From contig SFPR01000040.1 in assembly GCA_004551865.1 (NCBI GenBank), forward strand, positions 1-20,730: DNA of 20,730 nt, given 5' to 3'. Origin of the DNA: Bacteroidales bacterium (GTDB taxonomy: Bacteria; Bacteroidota; Bacteroidia; Bacteroidales; P3). The notes beneath the pieces are model-generated. The model had not been told where the DNA came from and ran no database searches. It saw only the letters and a list, made by a program, of their open reading frames with translations. Below, in pieces: positions 1 through 7,033 of the stretch (position 1 is its first letter; each line of letters begins with the position of its first letter). Made by a program: the position numbers and the translations under genes.

Positions 1-515
1 AACGCTTCAAGGAGAATTGGAAAGAGGCAAAGCAGAATAATATCATTGTTGGGGCGTATCACTTTTTCAGATTTAACAAAGACGGCAAGGAACAGGCATA
101 CAACTTTATCAACAATGTGTCTCTGTCTGCCGACGACCTGCCTCCGGTGTTAGATGTGGAGCTTTATGGTGGCAACAAGTACACACAGGAAACAAAAAAC
201 AAGGTCATAAGCGAGATATTCAACTGTTTGAGAACATTGGAACGCCACTATGAACGACGTCCGATAGTCTATACGAACATTGAAACCTACCAAAACTTCA
301 TCAAAGGCAACTTTGACGACTACGACCTTTGGATTTGCAAGCTGTGCAGCGAACCCAAGACCTTGGATTGGACGTTTTGGCAATACAATCACTCGGGAGA
401 TGTTCCCGGAATACGCTCCGAGGTAGATTTGAATATCTTTAACGGAAATTATTCTGACTTTATCAACTATCTTTACGACAACAAAAATGGAGAAACAGAA
501 GATATTGATTCTTGA
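1..515 (+). CDS. GH25-family lysozyme (muramidase), C-terminal part
   Basis: The reading frame is open from the left window edge (first full codon at base 3), so the N-terminus lies outside the window. The visible 170 residues carry GH25 hallmarks. GAYHFF is a barrel strand. PPVLDVE contains the D-x-E pair that supplies catalytic acid residues in this family. The closing FWQYNHSGDVPGI and EVDLNIFNG segments are also typical. GH25 enzymes cleave the beta-1,4 bond between N-acetylmuramic acid and N-acetylglucosamine in peptidoglycan. The N-terminal catalytic Asp and any signal peptide are not visible, so export cannot be judged. The 3' end overlaps the next gene by 29 bases, which suggests co-transcription. 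Family assignment is confident; the biological role (own-wall remodelling or attack on other bacteria) is open. Confidence 0.9.
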   Translation, partial: RFKENWKEAKQNNIIVGAYHFFRFNKDGKEQAYNFINNVSLSADDLPPVLDVELYGGNKYTQETKNKVISEIFNCLRTLERHYERRPIVYTNIETYQNFIKGNFDDYDLWICKLCSEPKTLDWTFWQYNHSGDVPGIRSEVDLNIFNGNYSDFINYLYDNKNGETEDIDS

Positions 516-1431
516 CAAGGCAGACAAGGTTCTGTCGGATATGCTTTCTGAAGCCGGATTTGAGACTTGCATTCACACAGACTACGCAAGGGAAGATGTT
601 TTACAACAGATAGACCAATATGAGGGTGTTGTAATCCGCAGCAAGTTGGTTTTTGACAAACAAATCATAGACAAGGCAACAAACTTACGCTTTATTGCCA
701 GATTGGGAGCAGGTATGGACGCAATAGATGTTGATTATGCTCAAAGCAAAGGTATAGTCTGCATAAATTCTCCCGAAGGTAATAGGACTGCAGTGGGAGA
801 ACATACAGTGGGATTGCTGCTCTGTTTGTTTGATAAGATAGTTCGTGCTGACAGACAGGTAAGGCAAGGTTTGTGGCTCAGAGAAGATAACCGCGGATTG
901 GAGATTGAAGGCAAAACAATCGGTATAATAGGATACGGAAACATGGGAAGGAGCTTTGCCAAATGCCTCAGCGGCTTTGATTGCAAGGTGTTGGCATACG
1001 ACAAATACAAGAAAGACTATTCTGATTGCTATGCCGAACAAGCCTCAATGGAAGAATTGTTTGAGTATTGCGATGTTGTTTCGTTCCATGTTCCCCTCAC
1101 AGAAGAGACAAAGTTCATGGCAGACGAAGCATTCTTCAATCGGTTTGCAAAACCCCTTTATCTGCTGAATACTTCTCGTGGAAAAGTAGTCCGATTGAAA
1201 GACTTGCTTTCGGCAATCAAGCAGGGCAGAGTTCTCGGAGCAGGATTGGATGTATTGGAAGTAGAAGCCTTTTCCAACGAACTTGACTTGCAGACGCTAC
1301 CTGCCGACTTGCAGGAACTCTTTCTTATGGACAATGTAGTCTTTTCGCCTCATGTTGCAGGCTGGACAAAGGAAAGCTATCACAAGTTGGCATATCATCT
1401 TGCCAAAAAGATAATAGAACTATTTGAATAG
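487..1431 (+). CDS. D-isomer-specific 2-hydroxyacid dehydrogenase (SerA-like, no ACT domain)
   Basis: This 314-residue protein has the full D-2-hydroxyacid dehydrogenase layout: a split catalytic domain (about 1-100 and 285-314) around an NAD-binding Rossmann domain. The glycine motif is GYGNMG (149-154), and Asp172 at the end of the next strand favours NAD over NADP. Catalytic residues are Arg231 (NTSRGK), Glu258 (GLDVLE) and His289 (SPHVAGW). A D-3-phosphoglycerate dehydrogenase role in serine synthesis is possible, since short forms without the C-terminal ACT regulatory domain exist. However, no serC or other serine gene is adjacent, so the substrate is unproven. The ATG at 487 lies inside the lysozyme gene in another frame and gives a full-length N-terminus starting MEKQKILILD. 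The alcohol dehydrogenase start follows 43 bases after the stop. Confidence 0.87.
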   Translation: MEKQKILILDKADKVLSDMLSEAGFETCIHTDYAREDVLQQIDQYEGVVIRSKLVFDKQIIDKATNLRFIARLGAGMDAIDVDYAQSKGIVCINSPEGNRTAVGEHTVGLLLCLFDKIVRADRQVRQGLWLREDNRGLEIEGKTIGIIGYGNMGRSFAKCLSGFDCKVLAYDKYKKDYSDCYAEQASMEELFEYCDVVSFHVPLTEETKFMADEAFFNRFAKPLYLLNTSRGKVVRLKDLLSAIKQGRVLGAGLDVLEVEAFSNELDLQTLPADLQELFLMDNVVFSPHVAGWTKESYHKLAYHLAKKIIELFE

Positions 1432-1474
1432 AAGATTGTTGATATTGAAGTCTAATCACAAATATATAAGTTGT

Positions 1475-2632
1475 ATGAATAATTTTGAATTTCGCAATCC
1501 CACACGATTGGTATTTGGAAAGGGACAGATAGCAAGGTTGTCCGATTTGGTAGGAAAAGACAAGAAAGTACTCTTAACCTATGGCGGAGGCTCAATAAAG
1601 CGAAACGGAGTGTACGAACAAGTAATCGCAGCACTGAAAGGAAGAGAAATAACAGAGTTTGGCGGAATTGAGGCAAATCCTGACTATGACACTTTGATTA
1701 AAGCGGTAGAAATCTGCAAGCAAAAGAAGATTGACTTCATTCTTGCGGTCGGAGGAGGCTCTATTATCGACGGAACAAAGTTCATTGCAGCCGCAGCAAA
1801 GTGTGATTGTGAGGATACATGGAAGTTGATTACCGATAAGAGTTTCAAAATGCCCGTTCCGATAGATTTCGGAGCTGTTTTGACACTTCCGGCAACAGCT
1901 TCTGAGATGAACAATGGAGCAGTCATTTCTCGAAGAGCAACAAAAGAGAAATTTGCTTTTCACAATCCTAACGGCTTTCCTTGTTTCTCCATTCTCGACC
2001 CGACGGTTGTGCTTTCGCTTCCAAAGAAGCAAATATCCAATGGCATAGTCGATATTTATGCACACACGTTGGAGCAATACCTTACGACTTGTCTCGATAC
2101 CAAAGTGATGGATTATTGGGCTGAGGGCTTACTTAAAACTCTTATTGAGGAAGCTCCGAACCTTATGAGCGACAATCCTTCGTATGACAGCTGTGCAAAC
2201 TTTATGCTTACTGCCACAATGGGACTTAATGGTTTTATTTCAATGGGAGTAGATGAAGATTGGGCAACACACATGATAGGACATGAATTGACAGCTCTTT
2301 GTGGCTTGGATCACGGAGAAACACTTGCGATAGTACATCCTGGAGTTATGGCGGTGATGCGTCATGAAAAGCACGGAAAACTTCTTCAATATGCACGCAG
2401 AGTGTGGAACATAACCGAAAACGACCAAGAAAAGGCAATAGATATGGCGATTGAGAAGACTGAGAACTTCTTCCGCTCGATTGGAAAGAAAACACGACTT
2501 GGCGAATACGGCATAGGTAACGATGTTATCGACACCATAGTGGAGCGATTTGAACAAAGAGGCTGGGCTGTAGGCGAACACGGTATAGTAACCCCCGAAA
2601 AGACACGTCAAATTCTCGAAAGAGTAAAATAA
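1475..2632 (+). CDS. yqhD: Iron-containing alcohol dehydrogenase, YqhD/BdhA type
   Basis: This 385-residue protein matches the E. coli YqhD pattern as I recall it, including MNNF and PTRLVFGKG at the start. It reduces aldehydes to alcohols with NADPH in the cytoplasm. Nucleotide-binding loops are YGGGS (36-40) and AVGGGSIIDGTKF (91-103). The metal ligands appear intact: Asp193, His197, His266 and His280, in VDIYAH, DWATHMIGHELTA and GLDHGETLAIVHPG. I chose the ATG at 1475 because the family begins at MNNF; the frame opens upstream at 1424, but those 17 extra residues have no counterpart in YqhD and overlap the previous gene. It is the last gene before a strong terminator. A likely role is aldehyde detoxification or fermentative redox balance; the natural substrate cannot be read from sequence. 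Confidence 0.92.
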   Translation: MNNFEFRNPTRLVFGKGQIARLSDLVGKDKKVLLTYGGGSIKRNGVYEQVIAALKGREITEFGGIEANPDYDTLIKAVEICKQKKIDFILAVGGGSIIDGTKFIAAAAKCDCEDTWKLITDKSFKMPVPIDFGAVLTLPATASEMNNGAVISRRATKEKFAFHNPNGFPCFSILDPTVVLSLPKKQISNGIVDIYAHTLEQYLTTCLDTKVMDYWAEGLLKTLIEEAPNLMSDNPSYDSCANFMLTATMGLNGFISMGVDEDWATHMIGHELTALCGLDHGETLAIVHPGVMAVMRHEKHGKLLQYARRVWNITENDQEKAIDMAIEKTENFFRSIGKKTRLGEYGIGNDVIDTIVERFEQRGWAVGEHGIVTPEKTRQILERVK

Positions 2633-2665
2633 GTCATCAAGATAATCTGATGAATGCACACTTGA

Positions 2666-2699
2666 CAGGAAGGAAGTCTCGTGCTTTCTTCCTGTTTTT
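2666..2699 (+). terminator. Rho-independent terminator after the alcohol dehydrogenase
   Basis: An 11-base-pair stem (2666-2676 with 2684-2694, one G-U pair) closes a 7-base loop and is followed by five T residues at 2695-2699. It lies 33 bases after the alcohol dehydrogenase stop and ends the first transcription unit. Confidence 0.88.
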
Positions 2700-2720
2700 G
2701 CCAAAACAAGGCGTTTTTCC

Positions 2721-2751
2721 TTTGGAGCAAAGAAATAATTTAGTAATTTTG
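2721..2751 (+). promoter_or_regulatory. Bacteroidota-type promoter for the holin-like/panC unit
   Basis: TTTG at 2721-2724 and TAATTTTG at 2744-2751 match the Bacteroidota primary sigma factor consensus (-33 TTTG, -7 TAnnTTTG), separated by 19 bases. This is the best promoter match in the window. Transcription should start about 5-8 bases downstream, leaving a leader of roughly 20 bases before the ATG at 2777. Confidence 0.75.
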
Positions 2752-2776
2752 CCGCCGCAAAAACGTATAGTAAACA

Positions 2777-3286
2777 ATGAAAGTCTTCAAAATAAACTTA
2801 GGTTCTGATAATCCTTCGCCTTTGAGCGGCAGATTTTGGACAAAAGCACTCGTTATGGCGTTGGCAATCTTTATTTGCTCGCTTCTTTTTAAGTTTGTAG
2901 ATGTTTCTTCTCCCTTGGCAGCTGTAGTGGCCGCCCTTGTAATAAGTCTGTTGAACGCTTTTATCAAACCACTGCTCACATTGATTTCTGCACCTCTGAT
3001 ATTGATGAGCTTTGGTCTGTTTCAGCTGATAATAAATGCCGTCATAGTTCTTTTGACTTCCCATTTGGTAAAGGGATTTCACGTCGGAGGACTTTTAGAT
3101 GCGGTTTTGTTCAGCATAGTTGTAACTTTCATCAGTTTTTTGTTGGATTTGCCTATCAAAATCAAGCGAATGAAAGACGCTCTTTTCCCGAAAGAAGACA
3201 GAGACTTTAAGGAAGATGAGGAGTTTACTCCTTACGAAGAGGTGGATAGTACGACCGAGGACGAAGATAAGGAAGAAAAACAATAG
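2777..3286 (+). CDS. Phage holin family 4-type membrane protein (PF04020-like), acidic tail
   Basis: A 169-residue integral membrane protein with about four predicted hydrophobic helices (roughly 22-41, 45-62, 65-95 containing one or two, and 105-124). The segment LLNAFIKPLL (58-67), with Asn then Lys-Pro, is characteristic of the Phage_holin_4_2/YvlD-like family. Despite the family name, these proteins are widespread chromosomal genes and a lytic function is not established. From residue 138 the tail is soluble and highly charged, dominated by Glu and Asp, and probably cytoplasmic. The gene is first in a unit, directly behind a consensus promoter, and panC starts 15 bases after its stop. Nothing else in the window suggests a prophage. 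Function unknown. Confidence 0.82.
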   Translation: MKVFKINLGSDNPSPLSGRFWTKALVMALAIFICSLLFKFVDVSSPLAAVVAALVISLLNAFIKPLLTLISAPLILMSFGLFQLIINAVIVLLTSHLVKGFHVGGLLDAVLFSIVVTFISFLLDLPIKIKRMKDALFPKEDRDFKEDEEFTPYEEVDSTTEDEDKEEKQ

Positions 3287-3301
3287 TAAAACGATATTAT
3301 T

Positions 3302-4138
3302 ATGCAGGTTTGTCGAAAAATTGACGAGTTGCTCTCTTGTGTGGAGCAGTTCAAACAACAAAACAAAACAATAGGTCTGCTTCCTACAATGGGAGCTTTG
3401 CACGAGGGACATTTGAGTCTTGCAAAGCGTGCAAAAAAAGAAAATGACGTTTTGATATGTAGTGTGTTTGTCAATCCGATTCAGTTCAACAACAAAGAAG
3501 ACCTTGAAAAGTATCCGAGGGATCTTGATGCTGATATAAAGATGCTTGAAGAGATTGATTGTGATGTAGTTTTTGCTCCTTCGGCAGAGGAAGTCTATGC
3601 AGAAAAACCCACAGAGACTTATTCTTTCGGAGCATTGGAACAAGTTTTGGAGGGACCTCAGAGACCCGGACACTTCAACGGAGTGGCTACAATAGTACAT
3701 CGTTTGTTTAAGTGGTCAAAAGCCGACCGTGCATACTTCGGAGAAAAAGACTATCAGCAGATAGCAATCGTCAAAGACTTGGTTCGCCAATACCAAATTC
3801 CGATTGAAATTGTGGAATGTCCTATTTTCAGAGACCCCGATGGTCTTGCCACAAGTTCGAGGAACCGTAGGCTTTCACCCGAAGCAAGAAAGATAGCCCC
3901 AAAAATTCACGAAATTTTGACCAAGTCGGCAGAATTGAGCCGCAATATGTCCTATTCCCAAATCAAAAGCTATGTAGAATGCGAGTTTAAGATGAGAAAA
4001 GCATTCGATTTGGAGTATTTCGAGATTGTAGATGCCAAGACGCTTCAACCGGTACGTCGTCCGAGTGAGAACGGAACGGTAGGTTGTGTTGCCGTATGGC
4101 TTGACGGAGTGAGATTGATAGATATTCAAAAATATTAA
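3302..4138 (+). CDS. panC: Pantoate--beta-alanine ligase (pantothenate synthetase)
   Basis: This cytoplasmic enzyme joins D-pantoate and beta-alanine with ATP to give pantothenate, the precursor of coenzyme A. The 278-residue length is normal for the family. All signature motifs are present: LPTMGALHEGHLSL (27-40) with the HxGH-like ATP site at His34 and His37, FVNPIQF (56-62), the pantoate-binding EGPQRPGHFNGVAT (117-130), FGEKDYQQ (146-153) and RDPDGLATSSRN (177-188), the KMSKS-equivalent. It sits between the holin-like gene (15-base gap) and a secreted hydrolase (4-base gap), so the three are probably one operon. No panB or panD is next to it here. Confidence 0.98.
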   Translation: MQVCRKIDELLSCVEQFKQQNKTIGLLPTMGALHEGHLSLAKRAKKENDVLICSVFVNPIQFNNKEDLEKYPRDLDADIKMLEEIDCDVVFAPSAEEVYAEKPTETYSFGALEQVLEGPQRPGHFNGVATIVHRLFKWSKADRAYFGEKDYQQIAIVKDLVRQYQIPIEIVECPIFRDPDGLATSSRNRRLSPEARKIAPKIHEILTKSAELSRNMSYSQIKSYVECEFKMRKAFDLEYFEIVDAKTLQPVRRPSENGTVGCVAVWLDGVRLIDIQKY

Positions 4139-4142
4139 AACC

Positions 4143-5108
4143 ATGAAAAAGTTACTGCTTTGTTTCGTTTCAATTTCGTTTTGCAGCCTTTGTATGGCAC
4201 AGAGTTCGCAAGACAATTATTTGTTTTACCAAATCCCTCAACAAGACGACTATGAGGGAGAAGTGGTAAGTACACTTGTTGCTCACAAGGCTAACAATCA
4301 TCGAAACAAAGCGGTGGTTTATCTTCACGGATACAACGATTACTTTTTCCAATACCAAATGGGAGACAGCGTGATTGCCCACAACATGGATTTTTATGCC
4401 ATAGAGTTGCGAAAATATGGCAGAAGCAAAAAGGACAATCAGCGTTGGTTTGAGGTAAAAGACCTTTCGGAATACTATCCCGACATAGACAGTGCAATAA
4501 GTCGCATACAGGCTGCGGGTACAGAGAGCATTTATTTTCTTGCTCACTCTACCGGAGGACTTATAGCTTCTCTTTATTTGGACGCTCGCAAAAGTGAGAG
4601 CAGCATAAAGGCGGTTGTACTCAATTCTCCTTTCTTAGACTACAACCTTCCCAAGTTTCAGAAAAATGTATTGATACCTTGTCTTGCTTTTTTCAGACCT
4701 CTGATTGGCAAAATGACTATTTCGCAGGGAAATGACAGAGTTTATGCCAACAGTTTGCTCAGCGACTATGGCGGAGAGTGGGTTTTTGATACTCTGATGA
4801 AGTTTCCCGTTTCTCCTTCGGTAACTGTGAATTGGCTTTCGGCAATCAAGAAAGGTCATCGCAAGATTAAGCACGGTCTTTCAATAGTTCAGCCTGTTCT
4901 TGTGTTGAGCAGCGACAAGTCGAACGCCATGCCGCACAATTCAGACCTTGTTCTCAACTATCGACACATACAACAAAGAGCCGACAAGCTCGGAAACAAC
5001 ATAACCAAAGACACAATCCCCGACGGAAAACACGACCTTGCATTGAGTATCAAGCCTGCAAGAGAGATGTTTTACCGCAAGATGTTTGCTTTCTTTGAAA
5101 AGTACTGA
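4143..5108 (+). CDS. Secreted alpha/beta hydrolase (serine hydrolase)
   Basis: A 321-residue protein with an N-terminal signal peptide (about 1-19, cleavage after CMA before Gln20). Cys14 and Cys17 do not sit in a convincing lipobox, so a soluble periplasmic or secreted form is more likely than a lipoprotein. The alpha/beta-hydrolase core is clear: oxyanion-hole HG at 62-63, nucleophile elbow AHSTGG with Ser136, a likely acid Asp258 in VLVLSSDKS, and His297 in PDGKHD. The overall pattern resembles the Hydrolase_4/serine aminopeptidase S33 group, which includes lysophospholipase-like enzymes. The substrate is unknown. The start lies 4 bases after the panC stop, giving tight coupling to a coenzyme A pathway gene with no obvious shared function. 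Confidence 0.85.
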   Translation: MKKLLLCFVSISFCSLCMAQSSQDNYLFYQIPQQDDYEGEVVSTLVAHKANNHRNKAVVYLHGYNDYFFQYQMGDSVIAHNMDFYAIELRKYGRSKKDNQRWFEVKDLSEYYPDIDSAISRIQAAGTESIYFLAHSTGGLIASLYLDARKSESSIKAVVLNSPFLDYNLPKFQKNVLIPCLAFFRPLIGKMTISQGNDRVYANSLLSDYGGEWVFDTLMKFPVSPSVTVNWLSAIKKGHRKIKHGLSIVQPVLVLSSDKSNAMPHNSDLVLNYRHIQQRADKLGNNITKDTIPDGKHDLALSIKPAREMFYRKMFAFFEKY

Positions 5109-5132
5109 AACAACTCGGCGTTTCAGAAAAAT

Positions 5133-5166
5133 AAAACGGCGATTTATTTTGCCAAAACGGCGATTT
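5133..5166 (+). repeat. Two 13-base direct repeats between the hydrolase gene and lgt
   Basis: AAAACGGCGATTT occurs at 5133-5145 and again at 5154-5166, so the two copies are 21 bases apart, about two helical turns. A degenerate third relative (ACAAAACGCTG, 5173-5183) follows. This could be a pair of sites on one face of the DNA for a regulator, or a chance duplication in A-rich spacer DNA. Confidence 0.6.
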
Positions 5167-5172
5167 GCTCGG

Positions 5173-5193
5173 ACAAAACGCTGTTTTGTTTTT
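5173..5193 (+). terminator. Weak hairpin and T-run downstream of the hydrolase gene
   Basis: ACAAAA (5173-5178) pairs perfectly with TTTTGT (5184-5189) around a 5-base loop, followed by TTTT. The stem is short and A/T-rich, so termination may be partial. It is the only terminator-like structure between the hydrolase stop and lgt. Confidence 0.4.
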
Positions 5194-5259
5194 ACTTGAT
5201 TTTGAAAGCGATACAAATCATTGTTTGTTTCAGATTATTCTCAATTAAAATGGAATTAT

Positions 5260-5267
5260 TATCTTTG
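5260..5267 (+). promoter_or_regulatory. Probable -7 element upstream of lgt
   Basis: TATCTTTG matches the Bacteroidota -7 consensus TAnnTTTG, 30 bases before the lgt ATG. No clear TTTG -33 element lies at the expected distance of 19-20 bases, so this is a partial promoter call. Confidence 0.5.
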
Positions 5268-5297
5268 CAACTTGTTTGACATGAATAAGGTTTTGAT

Positions 5298-6176
5298 ATG
5301 AATTTGGCAGCTGTTGTATGGGATTTTGACCCGATTGCGATTTCGATAGGCTCGTTGGAGCTGAGGTGGTACAGCCTTCTGTTTGCTCTTGCCTTTGTTG
5401 CAGGTTATCTTATTTTGAGCAAAGTGGTTTTTGACAAAGAAAAAGTTCCGCAAAACTACTTGGACAAGTTGGCGTTCTACGTTTTTTTTGGCGTATTGGT
5501 CGGAGCAAGATTGGGACACTGCCTTTTCTATGAACCTTCTTACTATTTGTCTCACCCGATTGAGATGTTGTTGCCCGTAAAGATTGATGAGGCAGGCTGG
5601 CACTTCATAGGCTATCAGGGACTTGCGTCTCACGGTGGGGCGATAGGCATATTGATTGCCGTATGGCTCTATTGTCGTAAGACCAAACTTCCTATTTTGT
5701 GGGTACTTGACCGTTTGGTATTGATTGTTGCCCTTGCAGGAGCGTTTATACGTCTTGGCAACCTTGCCAACAGCGAGATTTACGGACTTGCAACAGGCAG
5801 CGATTATGGTTTTATCTTTGTTCAGAATGGCGAAACCCTTCCCAAACACCCCACACAGCTGTACGAAGCAACGGCATACTTTATTTGCTTTGTCGCATTG
5901 CTTTCCTACTATCTTGTAAAGAAGAGAAAACCCGAAAATGGTGTGCTTTTCGGAGCTTTTTTGGTCATAGTGTTCCTTTCGAGACTTGTGATAGAACATT
6001 GGAAGCAGGTGCAGGAAGCATGGGAACAAGCAATGGCATTGAACATGGGGCAGTTGCTTTCGTTACCTTTTATCTTGGCAGGAGTGATAGTGCTCATACT
6101 TGCTTTCAAACACAAGACAGGACCAATATTTGATGCATCAAAATTTACCTTTCAAACAGATAAAAAGAAGAAATAA
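5298..6176 (+). CDS. lgt: Prolipoprotein diacylglyceryl transferase
   Basis: Lgt transfers diacylglycerol from phosphatidylglycerol to the lipobox cysteine of prolipoproteins, the first step of lipoprotein maturation, in the inner membrane. The 292-residue polytopic protein has the expected conserved residues: Tyr25 near the first helix, Arg71 in GARLGH, His112 in SHGGAIG, and the Lgt signature IRLGNLANSEIYG (151-163) with Arg152, Asn155 and Glu160. HPTQLYE (184-190) and Arg229/Glu233 (SRLVIEHW) are also family-typical. The C-terminal tail is lysine-rich. The ATG at 5298 overlaps the stop of a six-codon mini-ORF. gpmA starts 21 bases after the stop and is probably co-transcribed. GldK, encoded further right, would be one of its substrates. 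Confidence 0.97.
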   Translation: MNLAAVVWDFDPIAISIGSLELRWYSLLFALAFVAGYLILSKVVFDKEKVPQNYLDKLAFYVFFGVLVGARLGHCLFYEPSYYLSHPIEMLLPVKIDEAGWHFIGYQGLASHGGAIGILIAVWLYCRKTKLPILWVLDRLVLIVALAGAFIRLGNLANSEIYGLATGSDYGFIFVQNGETLPKHPTQLYEATAYFICFVALLSYYLVKKRKPENGVLFGAFLVIVFLSRLVIEHWKQVQEAWEQAMALNMGQLLSLPFILAGVIVLILAFKHKTGPIFDASKFTFQTDKKKK

Positions 6177-6197
6177 CCAATTAAAAAATTAACTGAC

Positions 6198-6944
6198 ATG
6201 AAGAAATTGATATTAGTAAGACACGGACAAAGCGAATGGAATTTGAAGAATTTGTTTACAGGTTGGACAGATGTTGATTTGACAGAACAAGGAATACAAG
6301 AGGCAAAACAAGCCGGTAAAACACTGCTTCAAGAGGGTATAGAGCCACAAATGTGTTTTACTTCTTACTTAAAAAGAGCCATAAAGACACTTAATAACAT
6401 TCTTGACGCAATGAACATGGACTATCTTCCCGTCGAGAAAAGCTGGCGTTTGAACGAGAAATCATACGGCGACCTTCAAGGCAAAAACAAAGCCGAAGCG
6501 ACAGAAAAGTTTGGCGAAGAACAAGTTTTGTTGTGGAGAAGAAGTTTTGATGTTCAAGCTCCTGCACTCTCTGCCGACGATGCTCGTTCGCCATACAACG
6601 ATAAACGTTATGCAGGTGTCGATAGAGCCGAGCTTCCTTTGACAGAAAGTTTGCAAGACTGCATAAACCGTCTCATGCCTTTCTATACAGACCACATACT
6701 CAAAGCATTTGAAAAATATGACACCGTTTTGGTTGTTGCACACGGCAACTCTTTGAGGGGTATCGTAAAGACCTTGAAGCAAATGAGCAACGAAGAAATC
6801 ATAAAGTTCAACATACCGACCGGTATTCCTTATTTGTTTGAGTTGAATGACGATTTAAGTATGAAAAGCGACCGTTTCCTTGCCGACGAAGCAACGTTGA
6901 AAAAACTAATGGACGAAGTTGCCAACCAAGGCAAAAAGAAATAG
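6198..6944 (+). CDS. gpmA: 2,3-bisphosphoglycerate-dependent phosphoglycerate mutase
   Basis: This glycolytic and gluconeogenic enzyme interconverts 3- and 2-phosphoglycerate through a phosphohistidine. The 248-residue length is standard for the dimeric cofactor-dependent form. The LVRHGQSEWN motif (6-15) supplies Arg8 and phospho-acceptor His9. Arg60 is in SYLKRAIKT, Glu87 in LNEKSYGDLQG, and the second histidine is His182 in VVAHGNSLRG. The usual LNERHYGALQG stretch is altered here (LNEKSYGDLQG, with Arg to Lys and His to Ser next to catalytic Glu87), a modest departure that leaves the catalytic acid intact. It follows lgt by 21 bases and is closed by a strong terminator about 40 bases downstream. 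Confidence 0.96.
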   Translation: MKKLILVRHGQSEWNLKNLFTGWTDVDLTEQGIQEAKQAGKTLLQEGIEPQMCFTSYLKRAIKTLNNILDAMNMDYLPVEKSWRLNEKSYGDLQGKNKAEATEKFGEEQVLLWRRSFDVQAPALSADDARSPYNDKRYAGVDRAELPLTESLQDCINRLMPFYTDHILKAFEKYDTVLVVAHGNSLRGIVKTLKQMSNEEIIKFNIPTGIPYLFELNDDLSMKSDRFLADEATLKKLMDEVANQGKKK

Positions 6945-6983
6945 TCTCCAAAAACAGACACCACAAGAAACAAGAACAACTTT

Positions 6984-7025
6984 GGCAGATGTCAATTCTT
7001 CAAAAAAGATTGACATCTGCCTTTT
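6984..7025 (+). terminator. Long hairpin terminator after gpmA, at a convergent junction
   Basis: A perfect 13-base-pair stem (6984-6996 with 7009-7021) extends by three further pairs past one bulged base, with a loop at 7001-7005, and is followed by TTTT at 7022-7025. It lies between convergent genes: gpmA ends at 6944 and the leftward aminotransferase ends at 7034. The T-run serves the rightward direction. On the other strand the hairpin has no T-run, so it may only weakly stop leftward transcripts. Confidence 0.9.
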
Positions 7026-7033
7026 GTATTAAA

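Noticed and set aside
2777..3286. Holin-like protein as evidence of a prophage or lysis cassette, together with the GH25 lysozyme
   Set aside because: The two genes are in separate transcription units with a terminator between them, the lysozyme is coupled to a dehydrogenase, and no phage structural, integrase or attachment-site signals are present.
3095..3700. Leftward open frame of 201 codons opposite the holin-like gene and panC
   Set aside because: It spans two well-supported genes on the other strand, and its composition (Cys, Phe and Leu runs) is that of an antisense shadow.
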